DNA from: Bacteroidales bacterium
GTDB lineage: Bacteria; Bacteroidota; Bacteroidia; Bacteroidales; UBA7960
Direction of reading: 5' to 3'
NCBI GenBank assembly: GCA_003557805.1
Contig: PWNY01000011.1
Coordinates: 1 to 15,756 of the forward strand
DNA length: 15,756 bases
Positions within the stretch are counted from its first letter, which is position 1. Each line of letters opens with the position of its first letter. Made by a program: the position numbers and the translations under genes. Positions 1 to 8,445 of this stretch are shown here, piece after piece. The notes below the pieces were generated by a model. It made no database searches and was not told where the DNA came from. It was given only the letters and a program-made list of their open reading frames with translations.

Positions 1-98
1 TGACCATAGTAATAGAGGCGGTAGTTCGGGTAGGAAAGTGCCCTGAACATTAGTTTAAAAGTCTCTGGCTGAACGGGTCTGCCCCTGAATGGAAACAT
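1..98 (-). CDS. MFS transporter, N-terminal fragment (cut by window edge)
   Basis: An open frame enters from the left edge, and only its first 32 codons are visible. From an ATG at 96-98 it encodes a short basic leader followed by FRALSYPNYRLYYYGQ. The pattern RxLxxxNxRLxxxGQ just before the first membrane helix is typical of the start of drug- or siderophore-type major facilitator (MFS) exporters; this is recalled family knowledge, not a search result. A second in-frame ATG lies at 48-50, but the residues before it (ETFKL) also look like the family leader, so I prefer the longer form. The gene runs in the same direction as the ABC operon upstream, about 200 bp beyond its last stop codon, with a terminator-like hairpin between them. 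No Shine-Dalgarno sequence is evident. The family call rests on about 16 residues, so it is moderate. Confidence 0.5.
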   Translation of the reverse strand, partial: MFPFRGRPVQPETFKLMFRALSYPNYRLYYYG

Positions 99-150
99 TC
101 TGTCTGAAATTTTGAGAAGCTGGCCGGAATCCGGACCCGGTAAAGTTACT

Positions 151-204
151 AAGAAAAGGCTTTATGGCATATCAACACTGCAGTTCATAAATGTTCATAG
201 CCTT
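151..204 (-). terminator. Terminator-like hairpin after the ABC operon
   Basis: Read on the minus strand, AAGGC-TATG-AACA pairs with TGTT, CATA and GCCTT further on, with an AA bulge and a small internal loop. The last arm runs directly into TTCTT. This gives an imperfect stem of about 13 pairs ending in a U-rich stretch, roughly 100 nt after the stop codon of the last permease and 50 nt before the MFS-like gene. The stem is interrupted and the U tract is short, so it is a candidate only. The rest of 99-301 shows no open frame of note; the only other structure seen is a short CCGGA/TCCGG palindrome at 124-134. Confidence 0.35.
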
Positions 205-301
205 ATGCAACAGGGGATTTATGTGACTTCTTAAAGTGAACCGGCAATTTTGTTTAAAGATTGTCACGGAGTTTAAGATAGTAAACATTAAGGGGTTTTC
301 A

Positions 302-2680
302 CTATTCGTATTTAAGTGACTCTACCGGGTTGGACCTCACTGTGTACAGTGCCTGAAAGCTGATAATCAACGAACTGATCAAAATGATGATCGCACCTGG
401 CAGGACAAACCAGAGAACACTCATGTCTACACGCACTGTGAAATTATCAAGCCATTGGTTCATTGCAAACCAGGCCAGGGGTGTTGCTATTATCAGGGCT
501 ATTACAGAGAGAATTACCGACTCCCTGTTAAAGTGCCATAAAAGGTCACGTAAACTTGCCCCCAGCACAATACGTATACCGGTTTCCTTGATTTTTCGCT
601 CGGCAGAAAATGCTGCCAGCCCATATACACCCAGAAGGGAGATGACAAAGGCAAGTATGGCACCCGCTGTCAGCAGGCTGGCTGTCTGTTTCTCCTGCTG
701 GTAGAGCAGCTCAAGGTTTTCATCCAGAAAAACGATGTCAGGAATATAAGCCGGATCAAACTCATGCAGGGCTTCAGTGATGGCGATACTGAGTTGGTTA
801 TAATCTCCGGGGAGGGCTTTCAGGTAGATATGGGGGAACCCTGTCTGGGCATAGATCATGACCAGCGGGTCAACTGCCTGGTGCAGGGATTTTAAGTGAA
901 AGTCCTTTACAACACCTATCAGGGGTCCCTGCATTCCGAACAGATAAAGCTGCTTTCCAACTGGTTCATCAAATCCCAGGGCATTGGCAGCTGTCTCGTT
1001 GAGAATAAAAGCACTCTGGACATCCATTTGCGATCCGGCATGGAAGTTCCGGCCCTGAAGCAGTTCTATTCCCATTGCATCCAAAAACCCGTGATCAATA
1101 GTAATTATATCAGCCAGCACACCAGAGTCAGGATCTTTTCCCAGTTCGGTGATCAGGTCAATGCGGTTTCCGCCACCGTATATGAAGTTACCACCTCCTG
1201 CTGATTTGACTTCTGGTATGGCTTCAAGCCTTGTTGTTACAGCCTGGAATGACTGCCAAAGCTGTCCGGACAGGTTTCTCAATATAATGACCTCTTCAGC
1301 ATCAAACCCCAGGTCGGTCCTTTGCAGATGCCTTAGCTGGCCGGTCATAACGATAAGCGAAATGGCCACAAAGAGGGTAATCGCGAACTGAAAGACCACG
1401 AGAACCCTTCTGAATGCAGATCCTTTGCTCCCTTTTACCACTTCGCCCTTGAGGGTTTTAACAGGATCAAATGCAGCAAGGTAAAAGGCGGGGTATAGAC
1501 CCGAAAGCAGGCTTGTTACCCCCAGGATGAGCAGCATGGCAATTAATCCTTTCCAGCTGAACAGGGTGATGATGCTCAGGTGTACCCCGATATTCTGTGA
1601 AAAATAGTGGGAGAAGATTTCACAAAGGACAAATGCAGCCAAAAAAGCCATAATAATGGTAAGTAGGGATTCTGTCATGATCTGGCGTATCAGTCCGCCT
1701 CTGGTTGCCCCTGAAACTTTCCTGATGCCGATCTCCTTTGATCTGAGCATGGAGCGGGCAGTGGCCAGGTTGATATAGTTGACTATTGCCAGGAAAAGGA
1801 TTAAAAAAGACAATAATGCGAAGATGATAACATTGCGCATTTTCCCGTTATCCCGCATTTCCCAGACAAGGTCCGAGTGCAAATGGATGTCCCCCAGGCG
1901 CATTAATTCATGTTCTACGGTGAACTGCGTACCTTCATAAACGGGATTGGACCGGATGATGTCTGCCGCAGTGGCATCCATTTTTGCTTCCACTTCACGA
2001 ATATCCGTGCCGGGAGCAAGTTTTACATAGGTGTAAAAGTTCATGCCGGCTTCCTTTGCCCCTGATGGCAGGTTATCAAAGTGAGAAAAAGCATTGAATG
2101 CCATGTGTGTGTTTTCGGGCAGGTCTTTCATTATCCCGCTTATGCGGTATGTTTGCCCCTGTATGGTAATCATGCGGTTTAATGCATCCAGGGGGTCTTT
2201 TGTAAGCCTGGCAGCATTTGTTTCGTTGATCACAATTGAGGAAGGATCAGCCAGGACCTGGGTGGGATCGCCTGACAGCAGTTCAAAACTGAACATTTCA
2301 AAAAAGCCTGGTTCACCAAAAAGAATGTCGCTTAAAGTGTTGGCCTCCCCCTCAAAGACCACGTTTGGGCTGTGGTAATAACTGCTGAACCTGGCCAGCT
2401 CTTCCACCTCCGGGTACTCCCTGATCATTGCATCCCCAAGAGTATACATGGAGGTAGGCAAACGCTGGGGTATTCCGGTACCTATAATGGCTGTACTGTG
2501 TATGCGGTAAATACGGTTATGGTCTGCGATGAATTTGTCATAACTCAACTCGTGGAGCACAAATATCCATATGACAAGGGTGATCCCCAGGCCCAGGGCC
2601 AGGCCCAGCACGTTAACAATGGATGTGGTTTTTTGCTGCCGGATCTGACGCAGTAAGTTTTTAATATGATGGTGCAACAT
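302..2680 (-). CDS. ABC transporter permease, MacB/FtsX double-domain type (third in operon)
   Basis: This is a 792-residue inner-membrane permease of the MacB/FtsX superfamily (type VII ABC, mechanotransmission type), which moves its domains with ATP rather than carrying solute through the membrane. Predicted layout: helix at 20-42, periplasmic MacB_PCD-like domain 45-280, FtsX helices near 284-305, 337-357 and 375-397, a helix at 426-446, a second periplasmic domain 450-665, and last helices near 667-691, 721-739 and 755-777. Each FtsX half carries the cytoplasmic coupling motif: EIGIRKVSGA (316-325) and the weaker ETGIRIVLGA (699-708). The protein ends in NPVESLKYE, the usual tail of this Bacteroidota family. 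The ATG lies 21 bp after the preceding permease gene, so the two are probably cotranscribed. The family call is firm; the substrate is unknown. Confidence 0.9.
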   Translation of the reverse strand: MLHHHIKNLLRQIRQQKTTSIVNVLGLALGLGITLVIWIFVLHELSYDKFIADHNRIYRIHSTAIIGTGIPQRLPTSMYTLGDAMIREYPEVEELARFSSYYHSPNVVFEGEANTLSDILFGEPGFFEMFSFELLSGDPTQVLADPSSIVINETNAARLTKDPLDALNRMITIQGQTYRISGIMKDLPENTHMAFNAFSHFDNLPSGAKEAGMNFYTYVKLAPGTDIREVEAKMDATAADIIRSNPVYEGTQFTVEHELMRLGDIHLHSDLVWEMRDNGKMRNVIIFALLSFLILFLAIVNYINLATARSMLRSKEIGIRKVSGATRGGLIRQIMTESLLTIIMAFLAAFVLCEIFSHYFSQNIGVHLSIITLFSWKGLIAMLLILGVTSLLSGLYPAFYLAAFDPVKTLKGEVVKGSKGSAFRRVLVVFQFAITLFVAISLIVMTGQLRHLQRTDLGFDAEEVIILRNLSGQLWQSFQAVTTRLEAIPEVKSAGGGNFIYGGGNRIDLITELGKDPDSGVLADIITIDHGFLDAMGIELLQGRNFHAGSQMDVQSAFILNETAANALGFDEPVGKQLYLFGMQGPLIGVVKDFHLKSLHQAVDPLVMIYAQTGFPHIYLKALPGDYNQLSIAITEALHEFDPAYIPDIVFLDENLELLYQQEKQTASLLTAGAILAFVISLLGVYGLAAFSAERKIKETGIRIVLGASLRDLLWHFNRESVILSVIALIIATPLAWFAMNQWLDNFTVRVDMSVLWFVLPGAIIILISSLIISFQALYTVRSNPVESLKYE

Positions 2681-2701
2681 GTTTCTTAGATTACTGGGTA
2701 A

Positions 2702-5095
2702 TTATTCACAGGCCAGAGACTCAACAGGGCTGGTGTTTGCCGCACGGTATGACTGAAATATAACAATGCTCATGGAGAGTATCAGCATTGCAACGGCAGC
2801 TGCCAACAGGGTCCAGGACGGGAAATCAATTGCATAGGCAAATTCGGCCAGCCACTTCTCCATATACCAGTAGGCAAGCGGAAGCGCAATTATAGCAGCA
2901 ACCAGGACCCATTTCACAAATCCGGAGGCCATACCCGACAGGATCGAAATCAGGGAAGCCCCAAGTACTTTTCTGATCCCCATCTCTTTTTGTTTTTGCT
3001 GTGCCATGAATGAGGACAGGCCCAGTACTCCAAGCATGGCGATTATGATCGCCAGTATGGTAAAGCCCATGAAGAGCCTGCCAAAACTGCGTTCATTAAC
3101 ATATTGCATTTGAAGGTGTTCCGAAAGGAAGTGATAGCTCAGTGCCTTGTTTGGGAAGAGGTCTTTCCAAACATCCCCAATGGCTGGAACAACTTCGCTT
3201 TCATTGATGTCGCTATAATCGCTTACCACCCAATATGGCCTTTCCAGGTAATTGGGGCGGGATGAAAGGATATTAACCATCAAAGGTTCAATCTCGTGAT
3301 GCAATGACTGGTAATGAAAGTCCTGCAAAACGCCGATCACACGGTATTCGTAACCACCCCGGCCTACGGTCTTTCCAATGGGGTCATCCCAGCCGGTTTT
3401 ACGTACAAAGGCCTGGTTCACGATCACATTTTCGGCCTCAAACTCTCCGTCACCGGAAAACCAATGACCTTCGTACATTTGAAGGCCCATAGCATCTTTA
3501 TAGTTGTAGTCTGTCCATATCCGGCTGGTCATTATTCCGGGTTCCATGCCCTGAATTTCAACACCCTCCATATATATATTCCCGCCGGGAAAGCTTGAGC
3601 CTGCAGCCTGGTTTCTGACCCATGGATAGCCTTCCAGGGCATTCAACAGTAATGTGGCCTCTTCGTATGTGTCGGTTTCAATAACTACCAGCCCCTTGCT
3701 GTTGAACCCCAGGTCCCTGTTGTACAAATGGCGGATCTGGAGTGTTACCACCAGGGTACATACTATCAGGGCCATGGACACCATAAACTGGATAAGCAGC
3801 AGTAGGTTTCTGGGCTGAAACCTCCCCGGCTTATTCCAGAATTCGCCCTTAAGGATTTTAACCGGCTGGAATGCTGCCATGAACCATGCTGGATAAAGGC
3901 CTGCAAGCATACCGAAAACACCCACAAAAATAAACAGTATGACAACCCATGACCACCAGGGAGTATCCGCCAGGCTTAACTGGGTGCCGAGGGTATGGTT
4001 AAACAAAGGCATGCTGAACTCAACCAGCAGCAACCCTAGAATAAAGCTGATTCCGGTGATCAGCAAGGTCTCAGTATAAAACTGCCTTGTCAGGTTCAGT
4101 TTGTTTGCCCCAAGTACTTTGCGCAAACCAACCTCCCTGGCCCTCTTACCAGACTTGGCGATGGTGAGGTTAACATAATTGAAACCGGCAATAAAAAGCA
4201 CAAAAAGGGCTACCGCCGAAAAGATCCATACCTTTGAAATTGTTCCGGTCTCAACCATATCTGCACCGAATGGACTGTGTAACCGAATGTCCGTAATGGG
4301 AAAATATCCAATGGCAATATTTACCCCCATCCCCTCAAATTTATAATTGACCTTTTCATAGGTGAGCGGCTTGGTCTTTTCTTTCAGTTGCGCAACATCT
4401 GATCCGGGAGCCAGCTTTACATAGGTCATGGCGTTTATGTTGGCATCCCATTCGTAGAAGTTTGCAGATGAAGTTTCAAGCAAACTTGGATAGGACCGTA
4501 AAAGGTTGTAGCGTATATGACTGTTTGACGGACAGTCTTCTATGATCCCGGTTATCCTGTAAGCTTGCTGCCGGCTTCCTAGTCGTAACACCTGGCCCAT
4601 AGGATCAGCATGAGGGAATAGTTCATGGGCAAGGGTTTCGGACAGAACCAGTGAGTAGGGGTCTTCCAGGGCTGTTTTGGTGTTTCCCCTGAGCAACCGG
4701 AAGGAGAACATGTCAAAAAATGTGCTCTCTGCATACAGGCCATATTCAACCGACATATACCTGTCATCATCCTGCCAGATGGTAACCGGTTCATACCAGT
4801 GAGACAACCTGGTCATTTCAATGACCTCCGGAAACTCCTGCAGGATATCAGGGCCCATTGCATGGCTTGAAACCGGTTCATCCATCACCTCCCCCTGAAT
4901 ATTCATATGAAGACTGATCCTGTATATGTCCTCTGCATTTTCATGAAAGCGGTCGAAAGTAAGTTCCCTGTGTACGTAAAGGAATATCATAAGGCAAACA
5001 GCTATGGCTGTCGCAAGACCGAAGAAGTTTATCAATGAAAACAGTGGATGCCTCCTGCTGACTTTTAGGGCTGTTATCAGATAGTGTTTAAACAT
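2702..5095 (-). CDS. ABC transporter permease, MacB/FtsX double-domain type (second in operon)
   Basis: This 797-residue permease has the same architecture as its two neighbours but differs from them over most of its length, so it is an old paralog and not a recent copy. Predicted helices are near 19-41, 288-310, 343-363, 381-402, 429-452, 673-696, 727-745 and 761-781, with two large periplasmic domains at about 45-285 and 455-670. The coupling motifs are EVGLRKVLGA (321-330) and EMGIRKVLGA (704-713), both well kept. The segment YPAWFMAAFQPVKILKGEF after the fourth helix is characteristic of the family. It ends in SPVESLACE. It starts 39 bp after the first permease gene and 21 bp before the next, consistent with one transcript and with use of the single upstream ATPase. 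The substrate cannot be read from the sequence. Confidence 0.9.
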   Translation of the reverse strand: MFKHYLITALKVSRRHPLFSLINFFGLATAIAVCLMIFLYVHRELTFDRFHENAEDIYRISLHMNIQGEVMDEPVSSHAMGPDILQEFPEVIEMTRLSHWYEPVTIWQDDDRYMSVEYGLYAESTFFDMFSFRLLRGNTKTALEDPYSLVLSETLAHELFPHADPMGQVLRLGSRQQAYRITGIIEDCPSNSHIRYNLLRSYPSLLETSSANFYEWDANINAMTYVKLAPGSDVAQLKEKTKPLTYEKVNYKFEGMGVNIAIGYFPITDIRLHSPFGADMVETGTISKVWIFSAVALFVLFIAGFNYVNLTIAKSGKRAREVGLRKVLGANKLNLTRQFYTETLLITGISFILGLLLVEFSMPLFNHTLGTQLSLADTPWWSWVVILFIFVGVFGMLAGLYPAWFMAAFQPVKILKGEFWNKPGRFQPRNLLLLIQFMVSMALIVCTLVVTLQIRHLYNRDLGFNSKGLVVIETDTYEEATLLLNALEGYPWVRNQAAGSSFPGGNIYMEGVEIQGMEPGIMTSRIWTDYNYKDAMGLQMYEGHWFSGDGEFEAENVIVNQAFVRKTGWDDPIGKTVGRGGYEYRVIGVLQDFHYQSLHHEIEPLMVNILSSRPNYLERPYWVVSDYSDINESEVVPAIGDVWKDLFPNKALSYHFLSEHLQMQYVNERSFGRLFMGFTILAIIIAMLGVLGLSSFMAQQKQKEMGIRKVLGASLISILSGMASGFVKWVLVAAIIALPLAYWYMEKWLAEFAYAIDFPSWTLLAAAVAMLILSMSIVIFQSYRAANTSPVESLACE

Positions 5096-5134
5096 GACTC
5101 TTTTTTTAAAAATACAGGCTGTTAATGTGCAGGC

Positions 5135-7549
5135 CTATTCGGCCCGCAATGAATCTGCAGGGTTAATTGCCGCAGCCCTCATACTGTGATAACTAACCGT
5201 TGATAACGCTATCACTATTGCACCGGCAGCGGACCATATAATCGGAGCCAGCCTCATGTCAGTATGGAAAAGAAAGCCTTCTAGCCAGCTCGACATAAGG
5301 TACCAGGAGACAGGTGCAGCTATAATTATTGCAATTATCAATAGCGAGGAGAACTCCCGGTAAAGCATTATAAGCACATTCTTCGCTGTTGAGCCAAGAA
5401 CCTTTCTGATGCCAATTTCCTTTTTCCTCTGCTCCAGCATAAATGAGGACAAGCCGAACAGCCCGATAAAGGAGATAAATATTGTAACCATGGCAAATAT
5501 ACCGAAGATCCTTCCCAGCCTCTGTTCTGACTCGAACTCTTCAATAAAGCCCTTTTCAAGATCAGAGATCTGTGGTATGCGTGATTTGTCAAAATCGCTG
5601 GTCTCTGCCTCCAGAAAGGATATAACCTGCTCCCTGTTGCCCTCTTCGTACTCAACAATTAAATGCCTGAAAGAAGCGGGGGACTCAGGCAGTACCAGCA
5701 TCATAGGGTCGATTGGATTAGACAGCGACAGGAAATGGTAGTCCTCTATCACCCCAATTATCTTTAATGTGGTCTGGGGGTTACCCTCCTGGTCAAAGTT
5801 CATATATATCTGGTTGTCTTCAGGCCTTTCACTCCAACCAAACTTTTTCATTGCCGTTTCGTTGATAATGGCTGTATTGCCGGCGTCTGACCTCTGTTCC
5901 GTATCAAACTTCCTTCCACTGCTCAGCTTTATCCCCATCTGTTCAATATAACTGTGGTCTACAAAGTTGACTGCGATAAAGGTTTCCTGCAATACTCCGT
6001 CACTCTCAATCTTAACTGCATTTACGTTGTGTTCTTTTCCAGGCACAGAAAATGCCTTGGTAGTTCCTTTCACCATCGGGTTCTGAATAACCCTCTGTTC
6101 AAGTGTCTCTATTGAGGAGCGTGCAGCACTGCCTGAAAGGCTTATAACGGCCCGGTTCTCCTGTTCAAACCCAAGCTGCTTTTCCTGGAGGTAATTCATC
6201 TGGTCTCTTATCACGAATGTGCCGCTTACAAGCAATATTGATATCACGAACTGGAATATAACGAGTATCTTCCGCATCATTCCCCTGCCTCCTTCCCTTG
6301 GCACAAACCCCTTAACTATCAATGATGGGTTCATTCTGCTCAGTATCAAGGCAGGGTAGGCCCCTGCAGCAAATCCAGTAAAAATGGTGATAACGACAAT
6401 CTGGAGTGGCAGATGTCCAGTTAGAAGATTGGCAAGGCGGAATGAGGAAGCCGTAATAGTGTTAAACTGGGGGAGGAGCAATTCTGTCAATAATACTGAA
6501 ATCAACAGGGCAATAAATGCAACCAGCATGGATTCCGAGATGAACTGTGCAAATAACTGCCCCCTGCTGGCACCTGTCACCTTGCGCACGCCAATTTCCC
6601 TGGAGCGTTTTGTGGCCCTGGCGGTGGCCAGGTTGGTGTAGTTTATGGCAGCTATTATTACAAGAAATAGTGCGACGAGCGAAAAGACAAGCAATATTGA
6701 CCTGTTGCCTGTGCCTGGAGACATAAGGATATTCCTAAAATGGGTATCTCGCAGGGGTGTTGCAAGGAAGGTAGCGTGTGCCCCGAAAACTTCACCCATC
6801 GGGTTTGCGTACTTGTCTGCAAATCCAGGCAGCTTTTCGGCGACTGCCTCTATGCTGGCCCCTTCCCGCAAAAGCAAGTATGTGTAATTCACGTTTATGT
6901 TCCAGTATAATTCAGGGTCTGATGAATAGACCTGGTCAGCATCGGCCGAGGCCATTGATATCAGGGCATTGTGCCTGAAGTGGGTGTTGTCGGGCAGATC
7001 TTCAATTACGGCAGTGACAAGGTAATCCTGGTCTCCAACCCGCAGGGATTCACCAAGGGGTGAGCCCTGGCCAAAATATTTTTCGGAAAAGGAGCGGCTC
7101 AGCACTATGGTATTAGGTGCCGACAGTGCGCCTTCGGGACTTCCGTGAACAAAATCGTGTGAAAAAACCTCGAACACCGTTGAGTCTGCGAGCAAAAAGC
7201 CACTCTCCAAAAACTCCGCTTCGCCAGCCCTTACCATCACCTCCTCCTCCCGGGTAAAAAAGCGCACATAGCTCTCGACCTCAGAAAACTCATCAATCAT
7301 TGCAAATGCGAGAGGGAAGGGAGTAATAGCTAGGTGATAGGACGCACCTGCCATATCGTATATACCTTCTACCCTTATTATCCTGTCGTGGTTTTCGTAG
7401 TGGGTATCATAAGAGAGCTCATGGTTGACATACAGGCTGACCATTATCGCACCGGTTATGCCTATTGCAAGACACAGTATGCTTATTGCCGAATAGAGCC
7501 CTGATTGCTTTATATGCCTTAGTGCGCTTAACAGGTAGCTTTTATACAT
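5135..7549 (-). CDS. ABC transporter permease, MacB/FtsX double-domain type (first in operon)
   Basis: This 804-residue permease is the one nearest the ATPase gene. Predicted helices are near 20-41, 284-306, 340-360, 381-403, 427-447, 679-703, 735-752 and 767-787, enclosing periplasmic domains at about 45-280 and 450-675. The coupling motifs EIGVRKVTGA (318-327) and EIGIRKVLGS (711-720) are intact. It ends in NPADSLRAE. With the adaptor and ATPase upstream, this set resembles MacAB-like tripartite export or lipoprotein-handling systems, except that permease and ATPase are separate proteins and there are three permeases. The gene begins 102 bp after the ATPase stop codon, a gap that contains a hairpin-forming repeat. 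Family assignment is firm; function beyond export or envelope remodelling is inference. Confidence 0.9.
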   Translation of the reverse strand: MYKSYLLSALRHIKQSGLYSAISILCLAIGITGAIMVSLYVNHELSYDTHYENHDRIIRVEGIYDMAGASYHLAITPFPLAFAMIDEFSEVESYVRFFTREEEVMVRAGEAEFLESGFLLADSTVFEVFSHDFVHGSPEGALSAPNTIVLSRSFSEKYFGQGSPLGESLRVGDQDYLVTAVIEDLPDNTHFRHNALISMASADADQVYSSDPELYWNINVNYTYLLLREGASIEAVAEKLPGFADKYANPMGEVFGAHATFLATPLRDTHFRNILMSPGTGNRSILLVFSLVALFLVIIAAINYTNLATARATKRSREIGVRKVTGASRGQLFAQFISESMLVAFIALLISVLLTELLLPQFNTITASSFRLANLLTGHLPLQIVVITIFTGFAAGAYPALILSRMNPSLIVKGFVPREGGRGMMRKILVIFQFVISILLVSGTFVIRDQMNYLQEKQLGFEQENRAVISLSGSAARSSIETLEQRVIQNPMVKGTTKAFSVPGKEHNVNAVKIESDGVLQETFIAVNFVDHSYIEQMGIKLSSGRKFDTEQRSDAGNTAIINETAMKKFGWSERPEDNQIYMNFDQEGNPQTTLKIIGVIEDYHFLSLSNPIDPMMLVLPESPASFRHLIVEYEEGNREQVISFLEAETSDFDKSRIPQISDLEKGFIEEFESEQRLGRIFGIFAMVTIFISFIGLFGLSSFMLEQRKKEIGIRKVLGSTAKNVLIMLYREFSSLLIIAIIIAAPVSWYLMSSWLEGFLFHTDMRLAPIIWSAAGAIVIALSTVSYHSMRAAAINPADSLRAE

Positions 7550-7593
7550 CTCTGGACGCTTGTTGTTGAATCCTTTTTGTGATCAGTTGAATG

Positions 7594-7631
7594 GGGTGGC
7601 AGCAGCAAAAATAAATCCTGCCCTGCCACCC
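7594..7631 (-). repeat. Intercistronic hairpin between ATPase and first permease
   Basis: GGGTGGCAG at 7594-7602 is the exact reverse complement of CTGCCACCC at 7623-7631. A further CAG/CTG pairing can form inside after a two-base bulge, leaving an AT-rich loop. In the minus-strand transcript it sits about 20 nt after the ATPase stop codon and about 45 nt before the permease start. No run of U follows, so it is more likely an mRNA-stability or processing element than a full terminator. The structure is seen in the sequence; the role is inference. Confidence 0.45.
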
Positions 7632-7651
7632 TGTTTCGGAAGTGTTGTCCT

Positions 7652-8359
7652 TTACTGTGCAGCTGCGGCAGCCAGCACAAATTCAGTGGATTTGTCCTCT
7701 GTAACAATCTGTCCGTCAAAGAGCCGGATAATTCTCTGTGCGTATGAAGCATCACGTTGTGAGTGGGTCACCATTATAATGGTCGTGCCATTTTTGTTGA
7801 GGGTTTCCAGCAGGTTCATTACCTCATCGCCATGTGTTGAGTCGAGGTTACCAGTTGGCTCGTCGGCGAGTATGATATGGGGTTTTGTAACTACGGCCCT
7901 GCATACTGCCACCCTCTGCTGCTGACCTCCTGAAAGCTGCAGCGGGAAGTGGTTCTTGCGGTGCATAATCTGCATCTGCTCAAGTACCTCCTCTACCCTT
8001 TGTTTGCGTTCGGCTGAGCTGTAGCCAAGGTATATAAGCGGAAGCTCAACATTTTCAAATACGCTTAGCTCGTCGATGAGGTTAAAGTTCTGGAAAACAA
8101 AACCAATGTTCCTCTTTCTGAGATTGGCCCTTTGTTTTTCGGAATGCCCCGACACTTCGTGATCCAGGAAGAAATACTGACCGCCGCTTGGATTGTCGAG
8201 CAGTCCGAGTATGTTCAACAGGGTTGATTTTCCGCAGCCTGAAGGACCCATTATAGCTACGAATTCTCCTTCACCGATTTCGAAACACACTTTGTTAAGT
8301 GCAGTGGTTTCCACCTCTTCTGTGCGGAACACCTTTGTTAATTCAACTGTTTTAATCAT
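7652..8359 (-). CDS. ABC transporter ATP-binding protein, LolD/MacB type
   Basis: This 235-residue cytoplasmic ATPase energises the permeases encoded next to it. All nucleotide-binding motifs are intact: Walker A GPSGCGKST (38-46), Q-loop Gln90, signature LSGGQ (142-146), Walker B IILADEP (162-168) with catalytic Glu167, the D-loop (EPTGNLDS), and switch His199. The sequence GxVFQxFNLIxxLxxxENVxLPL is typical of the LolD/MacB/YknY subgroup, which pairs with FtsX-like permeases. Length fits the family. The last residues, VLAAAAAQ, form an alanine-rich tail after the usual end of the fold; its codons are mixed, so it is not a simple triplet repeat. Only this one ATPase is present for three permeases. 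It begins 82 bp after the adaptor gene and has no clear Shine-Dalgarno. Confidence 0.95.
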   Translation of the reverse strand: MIKTVELTKVFRTEEVETTALNKVCFEIGEGEFVAIMGPSGCGKSTLLNILGLLDNPSGGQYFFLDHEVSGHSEKQRANLRKRNIGFVFQNFNLIDELSVFENVELPLIYLGYSSAERKQRVEEVLEQMQIMHRKNHFPLQLSGGQQQRVAVCRAVVTKPHIILADEPTGNLDSTHGDEVMNLLETLNKNGTTIIMVTHSQRDASYAQRIIRLFDGQIVTEDKSTEFVLAAAAAQ

Positions 8360-8417
8360 GACTAAGAGTTTTTGGGAATAACTATTTAAATTGACGTTTA
8401 TCTTGGCAGTTTTGTTA

Positions 8418-8445
8418 CTGAAATTATAAAATTACCTGAAATTAT
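8418..8445. repeat. 10-bp direct repeat across the adaptor stop codon
   Basis: CTGAAATTAT occurs at 8418-8427 and again at 8436-8445, an 18-bp period, with the second copy covering the adaptor stop codon. The surroundings are AT-rich, so the repeat may be chance or a remnant of local duplication. No function is assigned. Confidence 0.3.

Noticed and set aside
124..134. Palindrome CCGGA-A-TCCGG near the start of the MFS-like gene
   Set aside because: It is only 5-bp arms around one base and too short to form a stable hairpin; chance is likely in this composition.
302..7549. Possible recent tandem duplication of the permease genes
   Set aside because: The three proteins share architecture and short motifs, but most of their sequence differs, so the duplication, if any, is ancient.
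7560..7925. A 121-codon plus-strand open frame over the ATPase gene end and intergenic gap
   Set aside because: It is antisense to the well-supported ATPase, its product resembles no family, and it lacks a ribosome binding site. It is best seen as a shadow of the real gene.
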